DNA of 64,000 nt from Salinimicrobium sediminis (lineage in GTDB: Bacteria > Bacteroidota > Bacteroidia > Flavobacteriales > Flavobacteriaceae), in NCBI RefSeq assembly GCF_900215295.1, contig NZ_OCMF01000006.1, forward strand, positions 1 through 64,000, in the 5' to 3' direction. Positions 54,710 to 63,553 of the stretch are shown here, in pieces; position 1 is the first letter of the stretch, and each line of letters starts with the position of its first letter. The translations under genes were made by a program, and so were the position numbers. Below the pieces are notes generated by a model. It saw only the letters and a list, made by a program, of their open reading frames with translations, was not told the origin of the DNA and searched no databases.

Positions 54710-54834
54710 AAGCTGTGTGTTTTTTAATTATTTATAAAATTTTAATTCAAAAATCTGAGAAGCGGAATTTTAGAAATAAGCCCATCAAAAAATTTACTGA
54801 GCATTTTTCCATAATAAAGGCTTCTACTTATACC

Positions 54835-54887
54835 TACGAAGCAGGAATAGGGAAAGTTTTCTTTGAAGATTTAAATTTTTGTTAAAA
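54835..54887 (-). promoter_or_regulatory. ECF-like promoter of the Tat set
   Basis: Read on the minus strand: TTTTAACAAA (54878-54887), AAAAC (54856-54860), 17 bp, CGTA (54835-54838) in CTGCTTCGTAGGTAT. Block order and every spacing equal those before the ferritin-like operon. Confidence 0.65.
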
Positions 54888-54976
54888 CAAAAATGTCTTA
54901 GCTCCTCAAAATCGAAATAACTAATCGACTGAACTGTAAAAACTGAAGAATAAAACTTGTGTGTAGTCTGGACAGG

Positions 54977-55576
54977 CTAGGTGAAAAGTGGGGCAAAACG
55001 GGTTTCTTTTATTTCCTTCCATTCCTCACAAAGAATGCTGTAATACCGGGAATTTCTTCTAAATCCGTCGGACATTAAGGTGTGGCTGCGAAGTTCCCCT
55101 TCAAATCTGCCTCCTATGGCTTCAATGGCTTTTTGGGATTGAAAATTCCGGGCGTCGGTGACAAATTCTATCCGTTCAAACCTGAGTTCCTCAAAGGCAT
55201 ATTGCAGCATGAGATACTTGCAGTTCCTGTTGAGGCCTGTTTGCTGAAAATCCTTTCCTATCCAGGTCCAGCCAATCTGCAACCGACTGTGTTCATGGGA
55301 TATCGCACCAAAACTTGTACTGCCGGCATAGGTATCGGTTTGCTTGTCAAAAATGGCAAATGCATAACGGGTTTGTTGCCGGCGCTGCTGCAAAGCCAGA
55401 TCGAAATAGTCCTGCAATGCTTCGGGAGTACCAAAGGGCGAGGGAGAAAATTTTAGAAGATCAGGATTTTCCAGGACTACCGGCAACAAGGAGGCATAAT
55501 GCCTTTGCGCCAATGGCTCCAACCTCACACCGTTATTCTCCAGGATCACAGGGGTATCAAAAATCGTATTTTTCAT
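54977..55576 (-). CDS. GNAT family acetyltransferase (RimJ/RimL-like)
   Basis: 199 residues of the GNAT fold. LENNGVRLEPLAQRHYASLL at the start, YAGSTSFGAISHEHSRLQIG and WTWIGKDFQQTGLNRNCKYL in the middle (acetyl-CoA-binding loop), then ERIEFVTDARNFQSQKAIEA and a C-terminal GGRFEGELRSHTLMSDG. This order is that of RimL-type N-acetyltransferases. The substrate may be an N-terminal amine or a small molecule. It ends before a membrane-protein fragment on the same strand, and they may be cotranscribed. Confidence 0.88.
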   Translation of the reverse strand: MKNTIFDTPVILENNGVRLEPLAQRHYASLLPVVLENPDLLKFSPSPFGTPEALQDYFDLALQQRRQQTRYAFAIFDKQTDTYAGSTSFGAISHEHSRLQIGWTWIGKDFQQTGLNRNCKYLMLQYAFEELRFERIEFVTDARNFQSQKAIEAIGGRFEGELRSHTLMSDGFRRNSRYYSILCEEWKEIKETRFAPLFT

Positions 55577-55584
55577 AGGTCTTT

Positions 55585-56082
55585 TTATTGAGCTTTATAA
55601 TCACCATTCCGGAAAAAGGGGGAACTACTTAACAAGATCATCCCCTCCAGCCGGACTGCCTCCCTTCCGAAGTAAAATCCGGAATGAAAAAGCATGTCTA
55701 CAACGTCTTTGTAGTGGCGCAGGTTAGAAAGAACCACGCCTACCCGTTTTCCCGCACCATTATTAATCATGAACAGCAGCACCAGGGCCAGACCTGCTAT
55801 TTCCTTTCCGAGAGTCCATTTCTCCTCCTCTATTTTCAGCAGGTTAGCCAGGCTGTAGCAACCATATAACACCAGACTGGAAACAGCCACATGTATAAAA
55901 CTAATCCAGAAATAAGCCATTTTATGCTCTTCGGGATTTACATTAAAAGGTTCAAACAGGTACACAAATAAAAAAGCCGGAACACAAATCGCCAATGCCA
56001 GCTTACCCAGCTTGTCCTGAGTGAAATAATAAGGGTACGGCTGCCGGAGAAAATTGGCGAAAGTGACTGCCCGGGATCTCAT
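55585..56082 (-). pseudogene. Possible truncated LytTR-type membrane protein
   Basis: 165 residues. FLRQPYPYYFTQDKLGKLA, membrane segment LAICVPAFLFVYLFEPFNV and two more helices (ISFIHVAVSSLVLYGCYSL, IAGLALVLLFMINN) resemble the N-terminal half of flavobacterial membrane-bound LytTR regulators. After INNGAGK the sequence loses that resemblance and ends without the DNA-binding domain. I read it as a 3'-truncated relic or a diverged short protein; no frameshift that restores the domain is visible in the bases that follow. Confidence 0.45.
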
Positions 56083-56427
56083 TGCACTCTAAGTTATTCC
56101 TTCCAAAAATAATGAATCCGGTGATGTCCCGCTACAAAAAATGACTTCTGAAAAAGCAAAAAATTCAGAGAAATCTTTGGAAGGGAGCTTGCAAACCGAC
56201 TACTACTTTCTTAAAAATCTGAATTTTCTTCAGCCTTTACTTGCCACTAAGACACCTTTAAACTCAGGGACTCAAAAATGGCATTTCAAGTGGATCATTC
56301 TAAGTCCCGGGACGTGACGGGTATGCAATTCAGTTATTATTCTTAACTTCACTGAGTTAGCCGTGCCGTTTCCTCCTCCCCTTGAGCTTTCAACCGGCTG
56401 CAAGCGTTTAAGCCTAAAATAATTCAG
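56083..56427. other. Gap without a recognisable feature
   Basis: 345 bp between diverging genes. I see no gene, array or strong hairpin; promoters for both sides presumably lie here. Confidence 0.45.
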
Positions 56428-57582
56428 ATGAAGAAAACTATACTCTCGGGCCTTTTATTTCTAACGGCTTTCTTCGGATTTTCCCAGGTAAATGATAGTC
56501 TTAGGGAACCGCTCATTCCTGTAGAAAAAGCAGGGCTCTTAAAAAATATCAATATCACTTTTGATATGCGGATGGAATTCCAGGCTTATATGTTTCGTGG
56601 CGGCGACCAGTATTACAACGGAATTCAGTTTTCAAACGGATTTACAGCCCTTGGAATTGCAGCCAAACTTCATGACAGGGTTGATTTTCGTTTCAGGAAC
56701 CGCTTTAATAAAGACAGCGATGTGCAAACCCTGGACCGGCTGGGCAGTGATATTGAATTGGCTTACCTCGATGTGGAACTTACCCCTACCATCAATCTCC
56801 TCATGGGAAAGATGTTTGCTTTTTATGGCGGATATGAATATGAGTTCAGTGCCATGGATGTACTGGAATTCAATGACATCTATAATAATGCCCTCGCCTA
56901 TGTTACGGGTGCCGGGATCACCTGGCAGGCTCTTGAAGATCATAAATTCGGTTTCCAGATCCTGAATTCACGTACCATGCACTATGACGACCTTTACGGG
57001 GATGTGGTTGCAGAAAATATCAAAGAACCCGACTGGCCGGTTGCGGTGGTGGGAAACTGGCGCGGCAACTTCTTTGACGGTAAGATCCAGACCATTTACA
57101 GCCTGAGCTATTCCAACCAGGTAAAAAGAAGAGGTACCTATTTTTTCACTTTAGGCCATAAATACCAGCACCGGAATTTCACCCTGATGTATGACTTTGA
57201 TTATAGCTATGAACAGGTGGATACCAAAGGAATTCTCACCAACCTGTTTAATAACGACCAGATTGCGGAAGAGGTGACCTATGTGGAGAACTGGATAAGA
57301 GCCGAATACAGTTTTAGTCCTAAGTTTAAGGGGTTACTCACGCTTATGACCAGCAGTGCCTACGGCAAACCGGAAACCGAAAAAGACCATCTAAGAACCA
57401 GCTACGGTTGGATCCCCACAATTTATTACAGCCCCTTTAAAAATATAGATATCCGCTTTTTCCTGGCATACATAGGGCGCTATTATGACTATTCCTCCTA
57501 TGCCACAGATGTACTGGGAGCCGGGGATTATAATAAGAATGAAGCCAGAGTTGGCATAATTGCCCCCCTTCTTTTGTTGTAA
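56428..57582 (+). CDS. Outer-membrane porin-like beta-barrel protein
   Basis: 384 residues. Signal peptide MKKTILSGLLFLTAFFGFSQ, then a chain of alternating amphipathic strands rich in Tyr, Phe and Asn (GIQFSNGFTALGIAAKLHDR, VDFRFRNRFNK, KYQHRNFTLMYDFDYSYEQV) ending with hydrophobic Leu residues. That is the pattern of OprO/P or DUF3078-like porins. Substrate unknown. It is a lone gene. Confidence 0.75.
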   Translation: MKKTILSGLLFLTAFFGFSQVNDSLREPLIPVEKAGLLKNINITFDMRMEFQAYMFRGGDQYYNGIQFSNGFTALGIAAKLHDRVDFRFRNRFNKDSDVQTLDRLGSDIELAYLDVELTPTINLLMGKMFAFYGGYEYEFSAMDVLEFNDIYNNALAYVTGAGITWQALEDHKFGFQILNSRTMHYDDLYGDVVAENIKEPDWPVAVVGNWRGNFFDGKIQTIYSLSYSNQVKRRGTYFFTLGHKYQHRNFTLMYDFDYSYEQVDTKGILTNLFNNDQIAEEVTYVENWIRAEYSFSPKFKGLLTLMTSSAYGKPETEKDHLRTSYGWIPTIYYSPFKNIDIRFFLAYIGRYYDYSSYATDVLGAGDYNKNEARVGIIAPLLLL

Positions 57583-57802
57583 GCTTTGTTTTGGGAGCAG
57601 GTTCAAAAAGTTCCTTCGGAAGGGATTTCTTTTCCCCCCTACCCCCTATCTCTCAGTCTGGATTTTCTCTCCGCGGAAGGAAAATATTTCCCAAGCCGGT
57701 CAAAAATTTGAATTTCAGGGATTTATATAAAATATTCTGAAATTTATTTTGAGTTTATTGTAACTTACCGGTTAGTATTTCTCCCCCGTTTTATTTATTC
57801 TG

Positions 57803-59674
57803 ATGGTTAAATCGATCTTCACAATACTCATTTTGTGGACCGGCTTCAGTTTTGCACAGGGAGAGGTTCCGGGCCCGGGTGCTTCCGTAGATGCCAGCCT
57901 GGCCTGGATGCGCGCCAATGAGACTTCCGCAGAAAACCTCGAGCAATTCCATGAGCTCGCCCTCAAAACCTTAAAACGCAGCATTGGCACTGCCCCCGAC
58001 AGTACCGTTGCGCAGATCCATGAATCCCTGGCCAGCTGGCACTCCTATAACGGGAAATTTCCGCCGGACTCGGTGGTGTACCATGCAGAAAAAGCCCTGG
58101 ACTATCATTTAAAAGAAGGAAGCAAACAGAAAATTGCAGATTCCTACCGGTCCCTTTCTATTGATTACCTCAACACGGGAGATCTGGAAAAGGCTCAGGA
58201 AGTGCTGTTCAAGGCTATTGCCCTTTATGAAGAGCTTGGGGATGACGCCGGGCTTGGCAGCGCCTATCGCACCCTGGGAGTAAAATTCCGCGTAACGGGA
58301 GATTTTGAAAAATCCATAGCCTACACCAATGAAGCGCTGCCTTACCTGGAAGCAGCCGAAGATTACAGCTCCCTGGCCATTGCCCAATTCAATCTCATCA
58401 TAGGTTACGGGGAATTGGGAGCATATGAAAAAGCCTATGAAGCTGCAGAAAGATGCCTGGAACTCGTAAAGACAAAAGTCCCCGAAGAGGTCTTTGTGGC
58501 AGTGAGAGCCTACTCCTATCGTGGAGATGTGTACATTAAAGCCGGAGACTTGGACCGGGCATTGGAAGATTATTTGACCGCCTGGGAAATGTGTAAGAAA
58601 GAGATTGGCGAAGAACGCTGCGCCACTTACCGCACAGAAATAGGGCATATCTATCTCCTGCAGAAAAACTATTCCCGGGCATTGGGACATTTGTTAGCCG
58701 GGGTAAAATCCTATGAGGATAAGGGGCAGGTAGGATTAATTCAGCCCTATCTCGATTTGGCAGAAGCTTACAGCAGCCTGGGAGATTACAGGAATGCATT
58801 GTTCTATAAGGAAAAGGCGCATGCCAATTCAGAAAAGCAGCTTCAGGACAGAATTAGCAGTATAGAGTCTGAAATGGCTATAAAATATGAGACCGGAAAA
58901 AAGGATGAGGCCCTGGCTTCGCAGGCCGCACTGCTTCAGCAGAAAAACAAGACACAGAACCTCTTCATCATCATAGCTTCCCTGTTATTGCTGTTCCTGC
59001 TTTTCCTGCTGTATTTCTTTTACCGGAACAAGAAAGCCACGCAGATCATACGTGCCAAAAATGCAGAAAAAGAACTCCTGCTTAAAGAGATCCACCACCG
59101 GGTGAAGAACAACCTGGAAATGGTGAAAAGCCTTATCGCATTACAGTCGGCACAAATTGAAGATCCTGTTACCAAAGATGCCATGATCGCCAGCCAGAAC
59201 CGGGTGCAGTCCATGGGGATCATCCATCAGAAGCTGTACCAGGGAAAAAACCTGGGGAGTATTGAAATGAAAGATTACTTCATCAACCTGAGTGAAGGCA
59301 TCCTGGATACTTTCAATGCCGAAGACCGGGTAAAGATCGAATGCGCTATGGATCAGCTGGAGCTGGATGTGGATACCGCAGTTCCCATAGGCCTTATTGT
59401 AAATGAACTGCTTACCAATGCCCTCAAATATGCCTTTCCGGAAGATCAGGAAGGGGTTATCAATATTAGCCTGGAAAAGGATCCCCATCATAACCTGAAA
59501 CTGGAAGTAAAAGACAACGGCATTGGAAAAACGATGGGAGTAGCCCCCAAAGGCACGGGCTTTGGCTCCCAACTGATAGAATTACTCACCCGGCAACTAA
59601 ACGGAAAGATGAGGGAGCGCAGTGGAAAAGGAACCCACGTGGAATTTGACTTTGCTATTCAGAAAAGTGCATAA
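57803..59674 (+). CDS. TPR-containing membrane histidine kinase (HisKA_2)
   Basis: 623 residues. Signal peptide ends FAQ near 20; residues 90-355 hold about six TPR units (such as AKSYRSLSIDYLN-like, YRTLGVKFRVTGDFEKSIAY, YLDLAEAYSSLGDYRNALFY). One membrane helix (LFIIIASLLLLFLLFLLYFF) then HisKA_2 with the phosphorylated His in LLKEIHHRVKNNLEMVKSLI and HATPase motifs NELLTNALKYAFP and VKDNGIGK. TPR-HisKA_2 kinases sense envelope or protein signals in Bacteroidota. Its partner regulator starts on the last base of its stop. Confidence 0.92.
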   Translation: MVKSIFTILILWTGFSFAQGEVPGPGASVDASLAWMRANETSAENLEQFHELALKTLKRSIGTAPDSTVAQIHESLASWHSYNGKFPPDSVVYHAEKALDYHLKEGSKQKIADSYRSLSIDYLNTGDLEKAQEVLFKAIALYEELGDDAGLGSAYRTLGVKFRVTGDFEKSIAYTNEALPYLEAAEDYSSLAIAQFNLIIGYGELGAYEKAYEAAERCLELVKTKVPEEVFVAVRAYSYRGDVYIKAGDLDRALEDYLTAWEMCKKEIGEERCATYRTEIGHIYLLQKNYSRALGHLLAGVKSYEDKGQVGLIQPYLDLAEAYSSLGDYRNALFYKEKAHANSEKQLQDRISSIESEMAIKYETGKKDEALASQAALLQQKNKTQNLFIIIASLLLLFLLFLLYFFYRNKKATQIIRAKNAEKELLLKEIHHRVKNNLEMVKSLIALQSAQIEDPVTKDAMIASQNRVQSMGIIHQKLYQGKNLGSIEMKDYFINLSEGILDTFNAEDRVKIECAMDQLELDVDTAVPIGLIVNELLTNALKYAFPEDQEGVINISLEKDPHHNLKLEVKDNGIGKTMGVAPKGTGFGSQLIELLTRQLNGKMRERSGKGTHVEFDFAIQKSA

Positions 59675-60417
59675 TGGGCGAAAAAGTAAAATTATTGATC
59701 GTAGAAGATGAAATGATCATCGCTGCACATATTTCCCTCCAGCTCTCAGAAATGGGTTATGAGGTAACAGGCATTGTACCACGGGGGGAAGAAGCCCTGG
59801 TGCATGTAAAGGAAAATCCGCCGGATATCATCCTGCTGGATATCAATCTTAAGGGAGAGCTGGACGGGATTGAAACGGCCCGCCAAATGCAAAGAACCCG
59901 GAACATACCGGTTATCTATCTTACCGCCAATGCAGACGATGCGCATTTCAATAAGGCCAAAGACACGCATCCCTACGGATTTATAGCAAAACCTTTTAAA
60001 AAGCTGGATCTGCAACGGGCCATCGAATTAACCGTGAGCCAGATAAGCTGCAGGGACGGCGGCAACATTGCTGTTGATTCCCAAAAAGATGAAACCTTTA
60101 TCCTTAGCGACTGCATCTTTGTAAGGCATTTGAATTCTATGGTAAAGGTAAGTATCAAAGACATCCTTTATATCGAAGCCGAACGCAACTACTGCCGTAT
60201 CTTCTCCAACAGCAAAGAATACCTGGTGGTCATGACGCTAAAAGAGATGGATAGTAAACTGCCTTCCCGGCATTTTTTAAGGGTCCACCGTTCCTATATA
60301 GTGAATATCTCCCAGGTAAAAGAAGTGGCCACCAGCCATATCGTGCTAGGCAGGAAAGCCATTCCCATAAGTAAATCCCTTAAAGAGGAGCTGCTAAAGC
60401 GGCTACAGACCATTTAA
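59674..60417 (+). CDS. LytTR-type response regulator
   Basis: 247 residues. REC domain 1-125 with EDEMII, the phospho-acceptor Asp in IILLDINLKGELDGIE, LTANADD, and FIAKPFKK with the conserved Lys. The C-terminal LytTR DNA-binding domain covers 150-245 (FVRHLNSMVKVSIKDILYIE, LRVHRSYIVNISQVKEV). Overlap of one base with the kinase gene makes the pair a certain two-component system. Targets are not visible. Confidence 0.95.
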   Translation: MGEKVKLLIVEDEMIIAAHISLQLSEMGYEVTGIVPRGEEALVHVKENPPDIILLDINLKGELDGIETARQMQRTRNIPVIYLTANADDAHFNKAKDTHPYGFIAKPFKKLDLQRAIELTVSQISCRDGGNIAVDSQKDETFILSDCIFVRHLNSMVKVSIKDILYIEAERNYCRIFSNSKEYLVVMTLKEMDSKLPSRHFLRVHRSYIVNISQVKEVATSHIVLGRKAIPISKSLKEELLKRLQTI

Positions 60418-60534
60418 TTCCTTCGTTAAAGAAACCGGATGTTTGGGACAAGCATTGAGCCCTTTCGTCCCGGATCGTTTTTAGTATTAATTGATTCTCA
60501 GTTACTTAGAGGCATAATCTAAACACATGATGCT

Positions 60535-61281
60535 ATGAGAACGATGAGAATCTTCATTGCCACACTGGTGGTCGCGATTTATGGAACAGGAGTGTTATCA
60601 GCACAAAATGGAACCGCTGCAAGTGAGATCCTGACAACGACAGAGATCACTGTAAAACAGGGACATAATGCACAATTTATAGAAGGTGTAAAAAAATGGA
60701 AGGAATGTTATCTCAAGAACAACGGAAGTGAGAAATGGACCATGTGGAGCAGGCAACAGGGAGCAGGCCAAGTTTATATCATGGCCGGCACAATTTCCAA
60801 CTGGAGTGAAATGGAATTGAAAGGGGATGTAGATAATGAATGCTATATAGCACTATTAAACCATATTCTGCCCCACATTGAAAAAGTAAATTCCAGGGTC
60901 GCCAGCACTATGCCCGAAGTAAGCAGAAGCACACCCGAAGATACAAAGTACATATGGGTGACCTACTACAACGTGCGCAAGGAACACGTTTTTAAAGAAG
61001 TAATTCGGGAGGTTACCAATGCTATTAAGCAAAAAGAAGGGGCACCCCGGGGCCTATGGTATAACTTCCAGCTGGGCGCCCCCGATACTCCCAATTTTAT
61101 GGTAGTGGAACCCTATAAAGGCTATGCCGAAATCGACATAAAAAGGGATAGCCCTGCAAAGATCTATACGGATGCGGTGGGAGAAGAAAAGGCCAATGCT
61201 CTATGGGAGAAATGGTTCGACACCCTGGAGGAAAGATGGGCCTACATCTATAAACTAAATCCTGAAATGAGCAGCTATTAG
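60535..61281 (+). CDS. Exported protein of unknown function
   Basis: 248 residues. Signal peptide MRTMRIFIATLVVAIYGTGV ending LSAQ. The mature part has two similar halves: QNGTAASEILTTTEITVKQG, and later TPEDTKYIWVTYYNVRKEHV, each with a predicted alpha-beta sandwich like the ABM/EthD dimeric alpha-beta barrel (FIEGVKKWKECYLKNNGSEK). The fold suggestion is weak. It follows the two-component genes by 117 bp, and a good terminator lies about 250 bp downstream. Confidence 0.7.
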   Translation: MRTMRIFIATLVVAIYGTGVLSAQNGTAASEILTTTEITVKQGHNAQFIEGVKKWKECYLKNNGSEKWTMWSRQQGAGQVYIMAGTISNWSEMELKGDVDNECYIALLNHILPHIEKVNSRVASTMPEVSRSTPEDTKYIWVTYYNVRKEHVFKEVIREVTNAIKQKEGAPRGLWYNFQLGAPDTPNFMVVEPYKGYAEIDIKRDSPAKIYTDAVGEEKANALWEKWFDTLEERWAYIYKLNPEMSSY

Positions 61282-61527
61282 AGGCCAAAGAGAAACTTAC
61301 CGATCGGCGGAAGGTTTGATTGGATCGTACACCGCGCGAAGGCCGGATAAAAAATACCCATTTAAAGGTATTGAACGGCTCTTCCCACATATATATCTTA
61401 GCAACGTCAATATTCTATATTTGGATAGCTGGTTGAGGAAGTTTAGGTAGGGGGTTACTTCCTCATCATTATAGTGGGATGTACAAAGTGTATCTCTAAT
61501 TTTTACCGGTAAGAATTATTTGGCCTA

Positions 61528-61562
61528 AGAGCCTTCAGGTTTTTCCTGAAGGTTCTTTTTTT
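61528..61562 (+). terminator. Intrinsic terminator
   Basis: GAGCCTTCAGG pairs with CCTGAAGGTTC around TTTTT, then eight T. The remaining part of the 61282-61626 gap shows nothing else. Confidence 0.85.
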
Positions 61563-61626
61563 TGAAAAGGTGCCCTTTCAGACAAGATTTTTATAATTTC
61601 TATATTTACAGCACAAACCAGGATTT

Positions 61627-62439
61627 ATGGATAAAGGCCTCAAAGAAATTTCAGATTACTGGAAAGAAAGTTATTCCCGGCAGGTAAAGGAATACCGGCC
61701 GTTCGAGATCTCGGCTGAATTTGCACGGTTTGCCTCCATGTTCGCACCGGGCAACTCCTATTTCTATGTGGTTAACCTACACAACTTTAGCCTGGAGTAC
61801 ATTTCAGATTCTGTAGAGGCTTTTACGGGCAAGGATCCCGGGAGCATTGACCTGCAGGATCTACTGGAAGCCGTCCTGCCCGAAGAGGTGGAGATCTTAA
61901 GCCTTAAAAGCAAGGTGAACAGTGATTTTTACACCTCCTTTGTAGACCGGAAAGAGGTGCTCAATTATAAGAATATGTTCTCCTACCGCATGAAGGATGG
62001 CGACAACGGAGTGAGAACCATGTTGTACCAGGCATTTCCGCTGAGTGTTCTGGAGAATGGCTCCCCCGAGCATGTGTTTTGTCTGCATACCGATGTTTCC
62101 CACCTCAAAGTAAGCAGCAATAACGGCGTTTCCTTTGTACATATGAACGGCGGGAAAAGTTATTACAACGTGGATGTTTCCAAAGGAAAATTTCTCATTG
62201 ATGGCAGTGAGGCCGCTTCGCATGATCTCGCAGAGCTGCTCACAGAAAGGGAGAAAGAGATCGTCATTGAGTTCTCAAAGGGTCTCAGTGCAGAACAGGT
62301 CGCGAAGGAACTTAACCTCTCCCCCCACACCATCAAGACCCACAGGAAGAATATCCTCAAAAAAAGCGACTGCACCAATACTACAGAGCTCGTGGCAAAA
62401 TGTCTCACCAACGGGATCATCTCTCCTGCTTTCATTTAG
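61627..62439 (+). CDS. PAS-LuxR type transcriptional regulator
   Basis: 270 residues. Residues 40-165 look like a PAS fold (YFYVVNLHNFSLEYISDSVE, then NMFSYRMKDGDNGVR). The C-terminal LuxR/GerE helix-turn-helix, TEREKEIVIEFSKGLSAEQV and NLSPHTIKTHRKNILKK, is complete. No N-terminal REC domain, so signal input is presumably a ligand or another protein binding the PAS domain. Such PAS-LuxR proteins are frequent in Flavobacteriaceae. Confidence 0.88.
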   Translation: MDKGLKEISDYWKESYSRQVKEYRPFEISAEFARFASMFAPGNSYFYVVNLHNFSLEYISDSVEAFTGKDPGSIDLQDLLEAVLPEEVEILSLKSKVNSDFYTSFVDRKEVLNYKNMFSYRMKDGDNGVRTMLYQAFPLSVLENGSPEHVFCLHTDVSHLKVSSNNGVSFVHMNGGKSYYNVDVSKGKFLIDGSEAASHDLAELLTEREKEIVIEFSKGLSAEQVAKELNLSPHTIKTHRKNILKKSDCTNTTELVAKCLTNGIISPAFI

Positions 62440-62615
62440 GATCTCATGAGATCTCCTGTGGCATTGAGGATATGCAGACCATACCTATAGGAAATTTTCT
62501 CTGCCCGGCACTTCCGGAAGAATATCTACATCTGCAACCAAAAGTTATTCCCGATAAAATCCTGTTTAGCCTTTATCCTTTATCATTCAAAAGATCTTTT
62601 TATTTTTGCGGGCTC

Positions 62616-63377
62616 ATGATAAGAACTCTCCTTTTACTTACAGCCCTTTTATTTTCCTCTCTCGTTTCAGCCCAACTGGTGAACATTGAAGCCAAACGCA
62701 TGCAGACCGATTCGGTGAGGTTCGCTTTAGCTGCCGACTTTTCCTTTAATCACACCAACAACGACGGCAAGCAGGTGAACCAGATCGATGCCGCCCTAAC
62801 TACTCAGCTTAAATCCAGGGATCTTAAGATTATCTATTTTGTGCTGGGCAATTACAAACTCATAGATTCAGACGAGAAGAACCTGCAGAACTCCTGGTTC
62901 CTGCACGGCAGGTTCAATTATAAGTTCAATCAGGTGCTAAGGTTTGAAAGCTTTTTGCAGGGACAATACAATCAGCTGCTGGTTGTGGAACAGCGTAACC
63001 TGGTGGGTGCCGGGCTGCGGGTGAAATGGGTGGATAAAGAGCGTTTCAGCGGCTATGCCGGCAACAGCTACATGTATGAGGTGGAATACAGCGACCGGGC
63101 CGGCACCACCAATTACAACCACCGAAACAGCACCTACCTCACCTTATCCTATGCTCCCAAATCGGGAAGGTTTTCTGTCACCAACACCTTGTACTACCAA
63201 CCGCTCTACAGGGAACTTGAGGACTACAGGATCCTGGAACAATTCAGGCTGGATTTTCCCCTTTCCAACTGGTTTAAAATCTTTACCATTTACAACTACT
63301 ACTTCGACAGCAAAACTCCGCTGGATACCAAAGAATACACCTCTAACCTGAATTTCGGCGCCGGACTAAGTTTCTAG
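62616..63377 (+). CDS. DUF481-type outer-membrane protein
   Basis: 253 residues from MIRTLLLLTALLFSSLVSAQ (signal peptide); an open frame to 62400 overlaps the LuxR-type gene and is not credible. A beta-barrel pattern with NSWFLHGRFNYKFNQVLRFE, FLQGQYNQLL, LVGAGLRVKWVD and the last strand LNFGAGLSF fits DUF481 salt-induced outer-membrane proteins. Function unknown. A 7-bp-period array starts inside its stop codon. Confidence 0.85.
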   Translation: MIRTLLLLTALLFSSLVSAQLVNIEAKRMQTDSVRFALAADFSFNHTNNDGKQVNQIDAALTTQLKSRDLKIIYFVLGNYKLIDSDEKNLQNSWFLHGRFNYKFNQVLRFESFLQGQYNQLLVVEQRNLVGAGLRVKWVDKERFSGYAGNSYMYEVEYSDRAGTTNYNHRNSTYLTLSYAPKSGRFSVTNTLYYQPLYRELEDYRILEQFRLDFPLSNWFKIFTIYNYYFDSKTPLDTKEYTSNLNFGAGLSF

Positions 63378-63459
63378 AAGTAAGATTTTAGAAGTTAGAA
63401 ATACGATTGTAGAAGTTAGAAGTACGATGTTAGAAGTTAGAAGTTAGAAGTATGATCTC
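63376..63459. repeat. Heptamer array starting in a stop codon
   Basis: AGAAGTA, AGATTTT, AGAAGTT, AGAAATA, CGATTGT, AGAAGTT, AGAAGTA, CGATGTT, AGAAGTT twice, AGAAGTA, TGATCTC: 12 units in register from 63376, inside the TAG of the preceding gene. Confidence 0.85.
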
Positions 63460-63553
63460 ATGCCCTGGTTAATTATAAGGGCTTCCCGTGATTAGATAGA
63501 GTTAATATGGCTCCTACTGACCGCTAAAATTGCCTGAGATAGCAGAATCTTTT

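Noticed and set aside
58109-58690. 193-codon minus-strand frame in the TPR kinase gene
   Set aside because: Antisense shadow of a well-supported gene with clear motifs.
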